Below are positions 35,787 to 44,758 of a stretch of DNA of 64,000 nucleotides, piece by piece. The stretch spans positions 186,001-250,000 of the forward strand of contig CAWDBV010000007.1 of assembly GCA_963800705.1 (NCBI GenBank), in the 5' to 3' direction. A program made the position numbers and the translations under genes. The notes beneath the pieces were generated by a model that made no database searches, was not told where the DNA came from, and saw nothing but the letters and a program-made list of their open reading frames with translations. Source of the stretch: CAWDBV01 sp963800705. GTDB taxonomy: Bacteria > Actinomycetota > Thermoleophilia > Solirubrobacterales > 70-9. Position 1 is the stretch's first letter. The number at the start of each line of letters is the position of its first letter.

Positions 35787-35818
35787 GGCACCCCCGGACG
35801 CTTAGCGGAGGAGGTGCC
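35787..35818. repeat. Palindromic repeat copy 2 (downstream of NlpC gene)
   Basis: Arms GGCACC (35787-35792) and GGTGCC (35813-35818) flank the 20-nt core CCCGGACGCTTAGCGGAGGA. It begins right after the stop of the NlpC/P60 gene, so may double as a terminator between it and clpB. Confidence 0.75.
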
Positions 35819-35819
35819 G

Positions 35820-36989
35820 CTACAAGCCGGGCGGATGGCGGGCGACGAAGCCTGACGGCGAGACCATCGAGGTCGACCAGCGCGGGCCGCTACCGCCGGT
35901 GCCGGAGGTGTCGAAGCGCAGGCCGGCGATCACCGCGAAGGCGTGGCCGGAGTGCGCGTAGACGGTGATCCAGCTGCCGCCGCCGGGCGCGCCGTAGGCC
36001 ATGAACGCGCTCGAGTCGAGCGGGCTCGAGAGCAGCCCGCCGCCGTGGAGCGCGTAGCTGACCGCGCCCGAGCAGTCGTAGCCCGAGGCGTCGAAGGAGC
36101 CGTGGCCGCCGCCCCAGACGTAGGGGAGCGAGTTGATCCGGTTCGCCGCCGCGATCGCCGCTTTCACGGCGAGCGGGGCGTCCGGCGGAGCGATCGCCTC
36201 CCCGTCTACGAGCGCCGCCTTGCCCCCGGGGGGCACCGAGCTCGGGATGATCTCCTTCGAGAGCTCTTGCTCGCGGGCGAGCAGCGCGTCGAGCGTCTCC
36301 TTGCGCTCGGCGCGGGCGGCGTTGAGCTCGGCGTGGCGCTGCTCGACCTGCGAGCGCGCCGAGGCGAGCTCGTCGCGCTGCGCCCTGATCTCGTTGCGCG
36401 CCGCGGCGATCTTTGCCCGGGTCGTTTCGAGCTGGCCGACGACCGCCTCGATCTGCTCGCGGAGCTGCTCAACGCGGGCGATCAGCGCGTCGTCGTGGTT
36501 CTGGATCCGGTCGAGGTACTCGGTCTCGGAGAGAACGTCCGACCAGCTCGCCGAGCTGAGCACGACGCTGAGCGTGTCCGGCGGATTTCCGGACTTGTAG
36601 ATCTCGACCAGCATCTCGGAGAGATGGGCGACCGCGCGGTCGAGCCGGGCCTGAACGGCTTCGAGCTCGGCCTGCTTGGCCTCGAGCTCGGCCGTCGCCT
36701 GGTCGAGCTTGGTCTGCTGCTCGTCGAGGCGCTCCTGAGCGGCGGCCTCCTGCTGGCGCAGCTCCGACTCGCGGCCAATCAGCGCGTCGACCTCGGCGTT
36801 CTGGGCGTCGAGCTGGGCGCGCAGCGGTCCCTGCTTTGCCTGAACGTCCTCGAGCTCGTTGAGCTTGCCCTCGAGCTCGTCCATCGCGTCCTGGGCCGGG
36901 GCGCTGCCGCCGCCGGCGAACAGGATGACCGCGATCGCGAGCAGCCCCGAAAGCAGGGCAACGGTTCCCGTCCGCGCGGCGCGAGGCAT
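35820..36989 (-). CDS. NlpC/P60 peptidoglycan endopeptidase with coiled coil
   Basis: The 389-residue exported protein is RipA-like in layout. An N-terminal hydrophobic signal segment (about residues 10-32) is followed by a long Gln/Glu/Ala coiled coil (about 38-245), then a C-terminal NlpC/P60 domain with the catalytic Cys in YDCSGAVSYALHG and the His in HSGHAFAV. It probably cleaves peptide stems of peptidoglycan, for example at division, with the coiled coil controlling activity or docking. It is divergent from a beta-lactamase-like gene and upstream of clpB. Confidence 0.9.
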   Translation of the reverse strand: MPRAARTGTVALLSGLLAIAVILFAGGGSAPAQDAMDELEGKLNELEDVQAKQGPLRAQLDAQNAEVDALIGRESELRQQEAAAQERLDEQQTKLDQATAELEAKQAELEAVQARLDRAVAHLSEMLVEIYKSGNPPDTLSVVLSSASWSDVLSETEYLDRIQNHDDALIARVEQLREQIEAVVGQLETTRAKIAAARNEIRAQRDELASARSQVEQRHAELNAARAERKETLDALLAREQELSKEIIPSSVPPGGKAALVDGEAIAPPDAPLAVKAAIAAANRINSLPYVWGGGHGSFDASGYDCSGAVSYALHGGGLLSSPLDSSAFMAYGAPGGGSWITVYAHSGHAFAVIAGLRFDTSGTGGSGPRWSTSMVSPSGFVARHPPGL

Positions 36990-37013
36990 GGGCCAAGGCT
37001 AGCCATTTCAACG

Positions 37014-37028
37014 GCTAAATGTGAGTAT
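37014..37028. promoter_or_regulatory. Motif shared with the dnaK upstream region
   Basis: GCTAAATGTGAGTAT here matches TCTAAGTGTGAGTAT at 41958-41972 upstream of dnaK in 13 of 15 positions. It lies 25 bp upstream of the NlpC start on the minus strand, in the divergent spacer shared with the beta-lactamase-like gene. It may be a regulator site or a promoter element. Confidence 0.4.
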
Positions 37029-37086
37029 CTCTTAACCAAAATGCACCGGTTGTTGCAGGATCGGCACGGCTAATACGATCAGCGTC

Positions 37087-37941
37087 ATGCGGCGCACGGT
37101 GATCTCGGTCCTTCCTTTCGCGCTCGCCGCTGTCGCGCTCGGGATCAGCCTCGTGCGCCACGAGGGGGTGCCGAGCGCCTCGGTCGTTTCGGGGGCCGAC
37201 GCGGCGGCGAAGAACCGGATCGAGCTTCCCTACCCGTCCTCGAAGCAGCTCGACGCGGCGAAGAAGTTCGCCGCCTCGAGCTCGGGAACGGTGTCGTTCG
37301 CGGTCATCGGCCCAGGGGGCGAGGTCCGAGGCCTCGACGAGAACCGCCAGTTCTCCTCGGCGAGCGTTTCGAAGGCGCTGCTGCTCGCCGGATACCTGCG
37401 CTCGCACAAGGGCGAGATCGACCCCGGTACGAAGGGGACGCTGTCATCGATGATCCGCTACTCCGACAACGACGCGGCGAGCACGATCTACTCGACCGTA
37501 GGCGACGAGGGGCTTCGGAACGTCGCCCGCCGAGCGGGGATGAAGAACTTCGAGCCCACGCCGGGGTTCTGGGGCGGAGCGCAGATCACAGCGGCCGACA
37601 TGGCGCGCTTCTTCAACCGTCTCGACCGCAACCTCGCCGGCCCGCATCGCAGCTTCGGTCGCGGGCTGCTCGCCGGCATTTCTCCCGAGCAGCGCTGGGG
37701 GATCCCCGCCGCCGCCGGAGGCCGTTGGCAGAGCTGGTTCAAGGGCGGCTGGCGGCCCAGCGGCAGCGAAGGAACCAGCGGCGCCGTCTCACATCAGGCG
37801 GGCCTGGTCCGCCACAAGCGGACCGGCGCCGAAGTCGCGATCGCGGTGCTCACCGACCAGACGCCCGGCGAGGGGGGCGGCTACTCGACGATCGAGGGGA
37901 TCGCGAACCGGCTCGTCAGCCCGGCGCCGCACCGCGACTAG
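37087..37941 (+). CDS. Class A beta-lactamase-like serine hydrolase
   Basis: The 284-residue protein has an N-terminal membrane segment, then the active-site SxxK in FSSASVSKALLLAGYL, the SDN motif in YSDNDAAS and a KGG (KTG-equivalent) in WFKGGWRPSG. These three motifs define the penicillin-binding/class A beta-lactamase fold. No obvious Glu166-type omega-loop motif (ExxLN) is seen, so a DD-peptidase or other hydrolase role is as likely as antibiotic resistance. A TAATAC just upstream of the ATG (37072-37077) could be a -10 box. It overlaps the end of hspR. Confidence 0.85.
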   Translation: MRRTVISVLPFALAAVALGISLVRHEGVPSASVVSGADAAAKNRIELPYPSSKQLDAAKKFAASSSGTVSFAVIGPGGEVRGLDENRQFSSASVSKALLLAGYLRSHKGEIDPGTKGTLSSMIRYSDNDAASTIYSTVGDEGLRNVARRAGMKNFEPTPGFWGGAQITAADMARFFNRLDRNLAGPHRSFGRGLLAGISPEQRWGIPAAAGGRWQSWFKGGWRPSGSEGTSGAVSHQAGLVRHKRTGAEVAIAVLTDQTPGEGGGYSTIEGIANRLVSPAPHRD

Positions 37942-38330
37942 CCGTTCCGGCGCTGCATCTCCCTGCGCTCGAGCTCCTCGATCATCCGCCTCTCCATCTC
38001 CTCGGCGCGCTTGCGCATCCGCGCCATCTCGGCGCGCAGCCGCGCCACCGTGGCCTCCATCTCGAGCACGGTCTGGACCCCGGCGAGGTTGAGGCCGTGC
38101 TCGGTGGTCAGGCTCTGAATCCGGCGCAGCCGCTCGACGTCGGCCTGCGAGTAGAGGCGAGTGTTCTTCGCCGAGCGCTGCGGCGCGATCAGCCCGCGCG
38201 CCTCGTACATCCGAAGCGTCTGCGGGTGCATCTCGGCGAGCTCGGCGGCGACCGAGATCATGAACACGCCTCGCGTCTCGTCGAGCCGCTGGCCGCGCTT
38301 GGCCTGCGTCTTGCGCCGACGCGTCGCCAT
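37938..38330 (-). CDS. hspR: Heat-shock repressor HspR (MerR family)
   Basis: The 130-residue regulator has the MerR helix-turn-helix and wing, FMISVAAELAEMHPQTLRMY with EARGLIAPQRS and NTRLYSQADVERLRRIQ, and a C-terminal coiled coil rich in Arg/Glu/Met. A basic 20-residue N-terminal stretch precedes it. HspR represses dnaK and clpB operons in actinobacteria, using DnaK as co-repressor. Its place after dnaJ as the last gene of dnaK-grpE-dnaJ-hspR is the classic arrangement; the start overlaps the dnaJ stop. Confidence 0.95.
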   Translation of the reverse strand: MATRRRKTQAKRGQRLDETRGVFMISVAAELAEMHPQTLRMYEARGLIAPQRSAKNTRLYSQADVERLRRIQSLTTEHGLNLAGVQTVLEMEATVARLRAEMARMRKRAEEMERRMIEELERREMQRRNG

Positions 38331-39451
38331 CAGCCGTCCACCTCCGAGCTGCCGGCGTCGCGCAGCAGCTTCTCGCGCGGGTTGGAGCCGTTGAGCGAAT
38401 CGGCGAGCTGGTCGACGGCCTGCTGCTGCTCGTCAGAGAGCTTCTTCGGGACCTCGATCGCGAGCCGGTAGCGGATGTCGGCGCGGCCGCCGCTGTTCGG
38501 GCGCGGCGGCCCTTCGCCGCGCAGCCGCTGCACGGCGCCGTGCTTGGTGCCCGGGGCGATCTTGATCTTCTTGCTTCCGCCGAGCGTCGGAACCTCGATC
38601 GTGGCGCCGTTGATCGCCTCGGCGACCGTGATCGGGACCTCGACCTCGAGGTTGCCGTCGTCTCGCTGCACGAACACCGGCGACGCCGAAACGCGCGTCG
38701 TCACATAGAGGTCGCCGGGCCGGCCGCCGGGCGGCTCCTCGCCCTTTCCGGCGAGCCTGATCCGGCTGCCGTCGTGGACGCCGGCCGGGACCCTGACCCG
38801 GTAGCGCTTCGTCTTGCGGCGGATCCCCGCGCCGCCGCAGGTCGGGCAGGGCTCCTCGATCAGCTCTCCGCGCCCGCCGCACTGGGGGCAGGGCTGCGAG
38901 ATCGAGAACAGCCCCTGGCCCTGGGCGTCGATCCCGGTCCCTTCGCAGCGAGGGCAGGTGCGCGGCGTAGTGCCGGGCCTGGCGCCGTTGCCGCCGCAGG
39001 TCTCGCAGCCGACCTCCTTCGGGACCCCGACGGTGACCTCGGTGCCGTTCACCGCCTGGTCGAAGGTCAGCTGCACCTCGGTCTCGAGGTCGCGACCGCG
39101 CATCGGCGCGCCCTGCTGCGCGCCGGGGCCGCCGCCGCGGTTGAAGATGCTCGAGAGGATGTCGCCGAAGTCGGCCGAGGAGAAGGCCTCGCCGAACCCG
39201 CCGCCCGGGAAGCCCGTTCCAGGGAAGCCCCCTCCGAACGTCCCGCCGGCGTCGTACTGGGCGCGCTTCTCGGGATCGGAGAGCGCGTCGTAGGCCTGCT
39301 GGACCTCCTTGAACTTCTCCTCCGCGCCCTCGTCACCCGGGTTGCGGTCGGGATGAAGCTCGCGGGCGAGCTTGCGGTAGGCCTTCTTGATCTCGTCGTC
39401 GCTCGCCTCGCGCGAGACGCCGAGCACCTCGTAGAAGTCGCGGGAGGCCAT
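38330..39451 (-). CDS. dnaJ: Chaperone DnaJ
   Basis: The 373-residue type I Hsp40 stimulates DnaK ATPase and delivers substrates. The J-domain (DFYEVLGVSREASDDEIKKA, with HPD in LHPDRNPGD) is followed by a Gly/Phe region, four zinc-binding CxxCxGxG repeats (CETCGGNG, CPRCEGTG, CPQCGGRG, CPTCGGAG) and the C-terminal substrate domains. It lies 11 bp after grpE. Confidence 0.97.
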   Translation of the reverse strand: MASRDFYEVLGVSREASDDEIKKAYRKLARELHPDRNPGDEGAEEKFKEVQQAYDALSDPEKRAQYDAGGTFGGGFPGTGFPGGGFGEAFSSADFGDILSSIFNRGGGPGAQQGAPMRGRDLETEVQLTFDQAVNGTEVTVGVPKEVGCETCGGNGARPGTTPRTCPRCEGTGIDAQGQGLFSISQPCPQCGGRGELIEEPCPTCGGAGIRRKTKRYRVRVPAGVHDGSRIRLAGKGEEPPGGRPGDLYVTTRVSASPVFVQRDDGNLEVEVPITVAEAINGATIEVPTLGGSKKIKIAPGTKHGAVQRLRGEGPPRPNSGGRADIRYRLAIEVPKKLSDEQQQAVDQLADSLNGSNPREKLLRDAGSSEVDG

Positions 39452-39462
39452 CAGCGAACCAC

Positions 39463-40028
39463 CTAGTCACTCACCACCACTCGCGCCGGGCGCAGCACCT
39501 GGTCGTCGAGCCGGTAGCCCTTCTCGAGTGTCTCGAGCACGGTCCCGGACTCGGCGCCTTCCCCGGGTCGGGTCGAGAGCGCCTCGTGCCAGGCGGGGTC
39601 GAAGCCCTCGCCGGCGGGGTCGTAGGCCTCGACGCCGGCCGACTCGAGAACCTCGCGAAGCTCGCGGTAGGTGAGCAGGACCCCAGCCGTCAACGCCGCC
39701 TCCTCAGCTTCGCCTCCGGGGGCGGCTTGGTCGCTGTCCGGCGTTGCCGTGGCATTCGGATCGACCCCGGCGGCGATCAGGGCCCGCTCGAGGTTGTCGA
39801 GCACCGGGAGCAGCTTTGTCGCCAGCGCGGCCTTCGCCTTCGAGCCGGCCTCGTCTGCCTCGCGGCCGGCGCGCTTGCGGTAGTTCTCGAAATCGGCCCG
39901 GGTGCGCTGCGCGAGCTCGAGGTACTCGTCGCGCTCCTTCTTGGCCTCGCCGAGCTCATCGAGCTCGGCCTCCACGGTCGCCGCCTGTTCCTCGGCTGAC
40001 CTTTCCTCAGCCTTCTCCTCTGCGGCCA

Positions 40029-40029
<1 letters not shown>
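39463..40029 (-). CDS. grpE: Nucleotide exchange factor GrpE
   Basis: The 188-residue protein has a Glu/Ala-rich N-terminal coiled coil, the dimer helix with QRTRADFENYRKRAGRE and the C-terminal beta-wing with GEGFDPAWHEALSTRPGEGAES-like content ending VLRPARVVVSD. It releases ADP from DnaK. An insertion near residues 90-110 (GVDPNATATPDSDQAAPGG) is longer than usual. The start overlaps the dnaK stop. Confidence 0.95.
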
Positions 40030-41921
<1,892 letters not shown>

Positions 41922-41943
41922 TGGTCGATTCACCTTTCATTCG

Positions 41944-41972
41944 CTTGATGTATGAAATCTAAGTGTGAGTAT
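41944..41972. promoter_or_regulatory. Candidate HspR/promoter region upstream of dnaK
   Basis: CTTGATG (41944-41950) resembles an HspR half-site. ATCTAAGT (41957-41964) is identical to the half-site of the clpB inverted repeat, and CTAAGTGTGAGTAT (41959-41972) recurs in the NlpC/beta-lactamase-like divergent spacer. It lies 23-51 bp upstream of the dnaK start. Regulator identity is inferred. Confidence 0.45.
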
Positions 41973-42027
41973 GGCAGATGTTCCGAGCCTGTCAAGGGCG
42001 CGGAGCCGACGAGGCGAGCCGTTTGAG

Positions 42028-42399
42028 CTACTTACCCGCGGTCTGGCCGACGAACTCGGACACCTCTTCGGCGTCCTCGCCGGTCAGGATCCCGGCCGGC
42101 ATCCGGCCCGCGATCCCGACCTCGACCGCGCTCATCACCCGGGTCTTGTTCGCTTCCGGGCTCGCGTTGCCGAGCAGGTCGTCGAGGTCGGGCCCGACCA
42201 CTCCGTCGGTGCCCGCCTTCGAGAGCGTGTGGCAGGCGCCGCAATTGGTCACGAACAGCTCCTTGCCCGCCTCGAGCTCGGGCGAGACCTTTTCGGGCGA
42301 GGCCGACTCGCCGCCCTCGCGGCTGATCGCCCAGGCCGGGATCAGCACCAGGCAGAAGAGCGCGAAGACCCCGAAGTAGATGTAGGCGCGCTTGCTCAC
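42028..42399 (-). CDS. Membrane-anchored c-type cytochrome
   Basis: A 123-residue protein with an N-terminal membrane anchor (AYIYFGVFALFCLVLIPAW) and one heme-c site CGACH at about residues 54-58; candidate axial Met lies in GRMPAGILTGED. This is a mono-heme class I cytochrome of the type that shuttles electrons to terminal oxidases on the outer face of the membrane. It lies downstream of endonuclease III on the same strand, upstream of the dnaK region. Confidence 0.9.
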   Translation of the reverse strand: MSKRAYIYFGVFALFCLVLIPAWAISREGGESASPEKVSPELEAGKELFVTNCGACHTLSKAGTDGVVGPDLDDLLGNASPEANKTRVMSAVEVGIAGRMPAGILTGEDAEEVSEFVGQTAGK

Positions 42400-42411
42400 G
42401 GCGCGCGGATA

Positions 42412-43128
42412 CTAACCGCCGCCCGGCGGCCCCGGACGCGAAGCAGAGGAGCCGCCGGGGTGTCGCCGATACCAGGGGCACATCCGCCGCAGCCCGCACT
42501 CGCCGCAGCGCGGCTTCGGGCGGCAGACCTCGCGCCCGTGGCGGATCAGGTTCATGTGCAGCTCGTAGGCGTCCTCGGGATCGACGATCGCGAGCATCTC
42601 GTCGTGCGCCTCCTCGAAGGAGGCGTTGTCGCGGAACAGCCCGAGCCGGCCGCCGACCCGGTAGACGTGGACGTCGACGGGGATCTCGGGCCGGTTGAAG
42701 GCGAAGATCATCACGCAGGCCGCGGTCTTGCGGCCCACCCCGGGAAGGTCGACGAGGAACGCCATCGCCTCGTCGCGGGGAGCGTCGCGGAGCCAGTCGA
42801 GGTCGGGGTGGTCGTCGAGCCGGCCGAGGATCTCCTGGATCCGGGGCGCCTTGGTCTCGGCGAGCCCGCCCGGCCGCAGGGCCTCGACGACCTCCCCTGT
42901 CGGCGCATCGCGGACCTCCTCCCAGCCGGGGAAGCGCCGCCGCAGTCGGGCGAAGGCGACGTCGCGGTTGCGGTCGTTGGTGTTCTGGGAGAGAACGGTC
43001 CTGACCAGCTCCTCGATCGGGTGCCCGTGGGGCTCGTTGACCGGCCGTCCGTAGATCTCGCGGAGTCGGTCGCGGATCGCCCGCACCCGCGCCCGGCGCG
43101 GTCGCGACCAGGTTTCCTTGGTGGCCAC
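42412..43128 (-). CDS. nth: Endonuclease III (DNA glycosylase/AP lyase) with extra C-terminal tail
   Basis: The 238-residue enzyme repairs oxidised pyrimidines. The helix-hairpin-helix LVDLPGVGRKTA carries the catalytic Lys and PVDVHVYR the catalytic Asp. The [4Fe-4S] ligands are C202, C208, C211 and C217 (VCRPKPRC, CGLRRMC), with 5 rather than the usual 6 residues in the first gap. The family normally ends just after CPWYRR; the last 15 or so residues here (HPGGSSASRPGPPGGG) are encoded by a palindromic repeat. GTG start at 43128. Confidence 0.93.
   Translation of the reverse strand: MATKETWSRPRRARVRAIRDRLREIYGRPVNEPHGHPIEELVRTVLSQNTNDRNRDVAFARLRRRFPGWEEVRDAPTGEVVEALRPGGLAETKAPRIQEILGRLDDHPDLDWLRDAPRDEAMAFLVDLPGVGRKTAACVMIFAFNRPEIPVDVHVYRVGGRLGLFRDNASFEEAHDEMLAIVDPEDAYELHMNLIRHGREVCRPKPRCGECGLRRMCPWYRRHPGGSSASRPGPPGGG
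42422..42459. repeat. Palindromic repeat copy 3 (3' end of nth)
   Basis: Arms CCCGGCGGC (42422-42430) and GCCGCCGGG (42451-42459) pair perfectly over 9 bp and flank the core CCCGGACGCGAAGCAGAGGA. It is inside the last codons of nth and adds a Gly/Pro/Ser/Arg tail. Confidence 0.8.
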
Positions 43129-43152
43129 GCCGCCAGGATATTCTGGCGTCGC

Positions 43153-43962
43153 GTGGCCGCGATCGAAGAGGGGACAGTGGAAGTCGACGGCGTCGAGGTC
43201 TTTCTGCGCCGCACCGCCGGCGAGGGGACTCCGATCCTGATGGTGCACGGCAACCCCGGCAGCTCCGATGACTGGCTGCCGTTCATCGAGCGCATGGGAG
43301 GCCCGGTAATCGCTCCCGATCTGCCTGGCTTCGGCCGCTCGGGGCGTCCCGCGCGCGGGCTCACGATGCACGAGCTGGCGAGCTTCTACGAGCGACTGCT
43401 CGCCGAGCTCGGCGTCGAGCGCCACAAGCTCGCCGCCCACGATTGGGGCGCGATGGCTTTGATCGCCGAGCAGCGCCGCCCGGAGCTGCTCGAGCGGCTG
43501 GTGGTCATCAACGCGGTGCCGCTGCTCGAGGGCTACCGCTGGCACTGGGTAGCGCGGATCTGGCGCCGGCGCGGTCTCGGCGAGCTCGCCAACGCGACCG
43601 CATCCCGTTATGGAACAGCGCTCGTGCTCCGGCAGGCCCGCGGCGACCGCAAGCCGATGCCGGCCGAGTTCGTCGACGGGATCCACGAGCACCTCGACGC
43701 GGGAACCAAGCGCGCGATCCTGGCGCTCTACCGCTCGGCGCCCGAGCCGGCGCTCGCGGCCGCGGGGGCCAACCTGGGCGTGATCGAGTGCCCGGCGCTG
43801 GTCGTCTGGGGTGGCAGCGATCCTTACCTGCCGGCCTGGCTCGGGGCCGCCTACGCGGAGCGGCTCGCAAACGCCGAGCTGCTCGAGCTCCCCGAGCTCG
43901 GACACTGGCCGTGGATGGAGGATCCGAACGTAATTGAACGCGTGACGAGCTTTCTCGAATAG
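43153..43962 (+). CDS. Alpha/beta hydrolase with Asp nucleophile (epoxide hydrolase/haloalkane dehalogenase-like)
   Basis: The 269-residue enzyme has the oxyanion motif VHGNPGSSDDW, the nucleophile elbow AHDWGAMAL with Asp97 rather than Ser, an acid region VVWGGSDPYLP and the catalytic His in ELGHWPWMEDP. Asp at the elbow points to the epoxide hydrolase or haloalkane dehalogenase branch, which form an ester intermediate with Asp. A GTG at 43153 lies about 10 nt after TATTCT (43138-43143), a possible -10, so it may be leaderless. It is divergent from nth. Confidence 0.88.
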   Translation: MAAIEEGTVEVDGVEVFLRRTAGEGTPILMVHGNPGSSDDWLPFIERMGGPVIAPDLPGFGRSGRPARGLTMHELASFYERLLAELGVERHKLAAHDWGAMALIAEQRRPELLERLVVINAVPLLEGYRWHWVARIWRRRGLGELANATASRYGTALVLRQARGDRKPMPAEFVDGIHEHLDAGTKRAILALYRSAPEPALAAAGANLGVIECPALVVWGGSDPYLPAWLGAAYAERLANAELLELPELGHWPWMEDPNVIERVTSFLE

Positions 43963-43975
43963 AATCCCAGGGTTC

Positions 43976-44749
43976 ATGCTGCGAATGATCAACTCGATCG
44001 GGGACCGGCTGCCCCAGGGATGGGGCGACCTGTTCCGCCAGCTCGGCCTGTTCGCGCTCGCCGACGTCTGTTACGAGACCGTGCGCGGGATCGCCGAGGG
44101 CAAGGCCTCGGTCGCGTTCGCGAACGCGGAGATGCTGATCGACTGGGAGAAGGCAACCGGCACGTTCTTCGAGCCCGACCTCCAGGCGGCGCTGATCTCT
44201 CAGAAGTGGCTCATCGACCTCACCAACTTCCTGTACATGAACAGCCACTTCGTGCTCACCACCGGCTTCCTGGTCTGGATGTACCTGCGCCGCAACGAAA
44301 CCTTCTACTTCGTCCGCAACATGTTCATGATCGCGATGGGCTTGGCCCTGATCGGCTACACGCTGCTGCCGACCGCGCCGCCGCGTCTGATCCCGGATGA
44401 GGGATTCATCGACACGATCACGCTCTACGCCCAGGTGAACCACGACTCGGCGCTCGTGCAGATGTTCGTCAACCCCTACGCGGCCGTGCCGAGCATGCAC
44501 TGCGCGTTCGCGCTCATGATCGGGGTCACGGGTGCGATCGTCTGCCGCACCCGGGCGGCGCAGGCGTTCTGGTGCGTCTACCCGGCGATCGTGTTCTTCG
44601 TCGTAGTCGTCACCGCTAACCACTTCTGGCTCGATGGAGCAGCCGGCGCCCTGGTCGCCGGGCTCGCCGCCGCCGGCGCCCATCAGCTCGCCCGCTCTCG
44701 CCCCGCGGCCTGGTCGTTCCGGCCAGCGGCGCAAGCCAGGGCGGCCTGA
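43976..44749 (+). CDS. PAP2-superfamily membrane enzyme, Aur1/inositolphosphotransferase type (copy A)
   Basis: The 257-residue protein has about six membrane helices and the PAP2_3/Aur1-like motifs: YTLLPTAPPRLIPDEGF, NPYAAVPSMHCAFAL and TANHFWLDGAAG, whose two His and one Asp form the phosphatase-type active site. Related eukaryotic Aur1 proteins transfer phosphoinositol from PI to a lipid acceptor; bacterial relatives are mostly uncharacterised. It begins a run of five plus-strand genes ending with ino1, and a paralogue lies two genes on. Acceptor unknown. Confidence 0.88.
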   Translation: MLRMINSIGDRLPQGWGDLFRQLGLFALADVCYETVRGIAEGKASVAFANAEMLIDWEKATGTFFEPDLQAALISQKWLIDLTNFLYMNSHFVLTTGFLVWMYLRRNETFYFVRNMFMIAMGLALIGYTLLPTAPPRLIPDEGFIDTITLYAQVNHDSALVQMFVNPYAAVPSMHCAFALMIGVTGAIVCRTRAAQAFWCVYPAIVFFVVVVTANHFWLDGAAGALVAGLAAAGAHQLARSRPAAWSFRPAAQARAA

Positions 44750-44758
44750 CCTAACTCA

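Noticed and set aside
37087..37941. Calling the serine hydrolase an antibiotic-resistance beta-lactamase
   Set aside because: SxxK, SDN and KGG are present, but no omega-loop Glu motif is evident and it sits with a cell-wall peptidase, so a peptidoglycan role is as likely.
41965..43152. A very long plus-strand reading frame fused in front of the alpha/beta hydrolase
   Set aside because: It runs antisense through cytochrome c and nth, which have clear family motifs; the hydrolase fold starts only after 43153.
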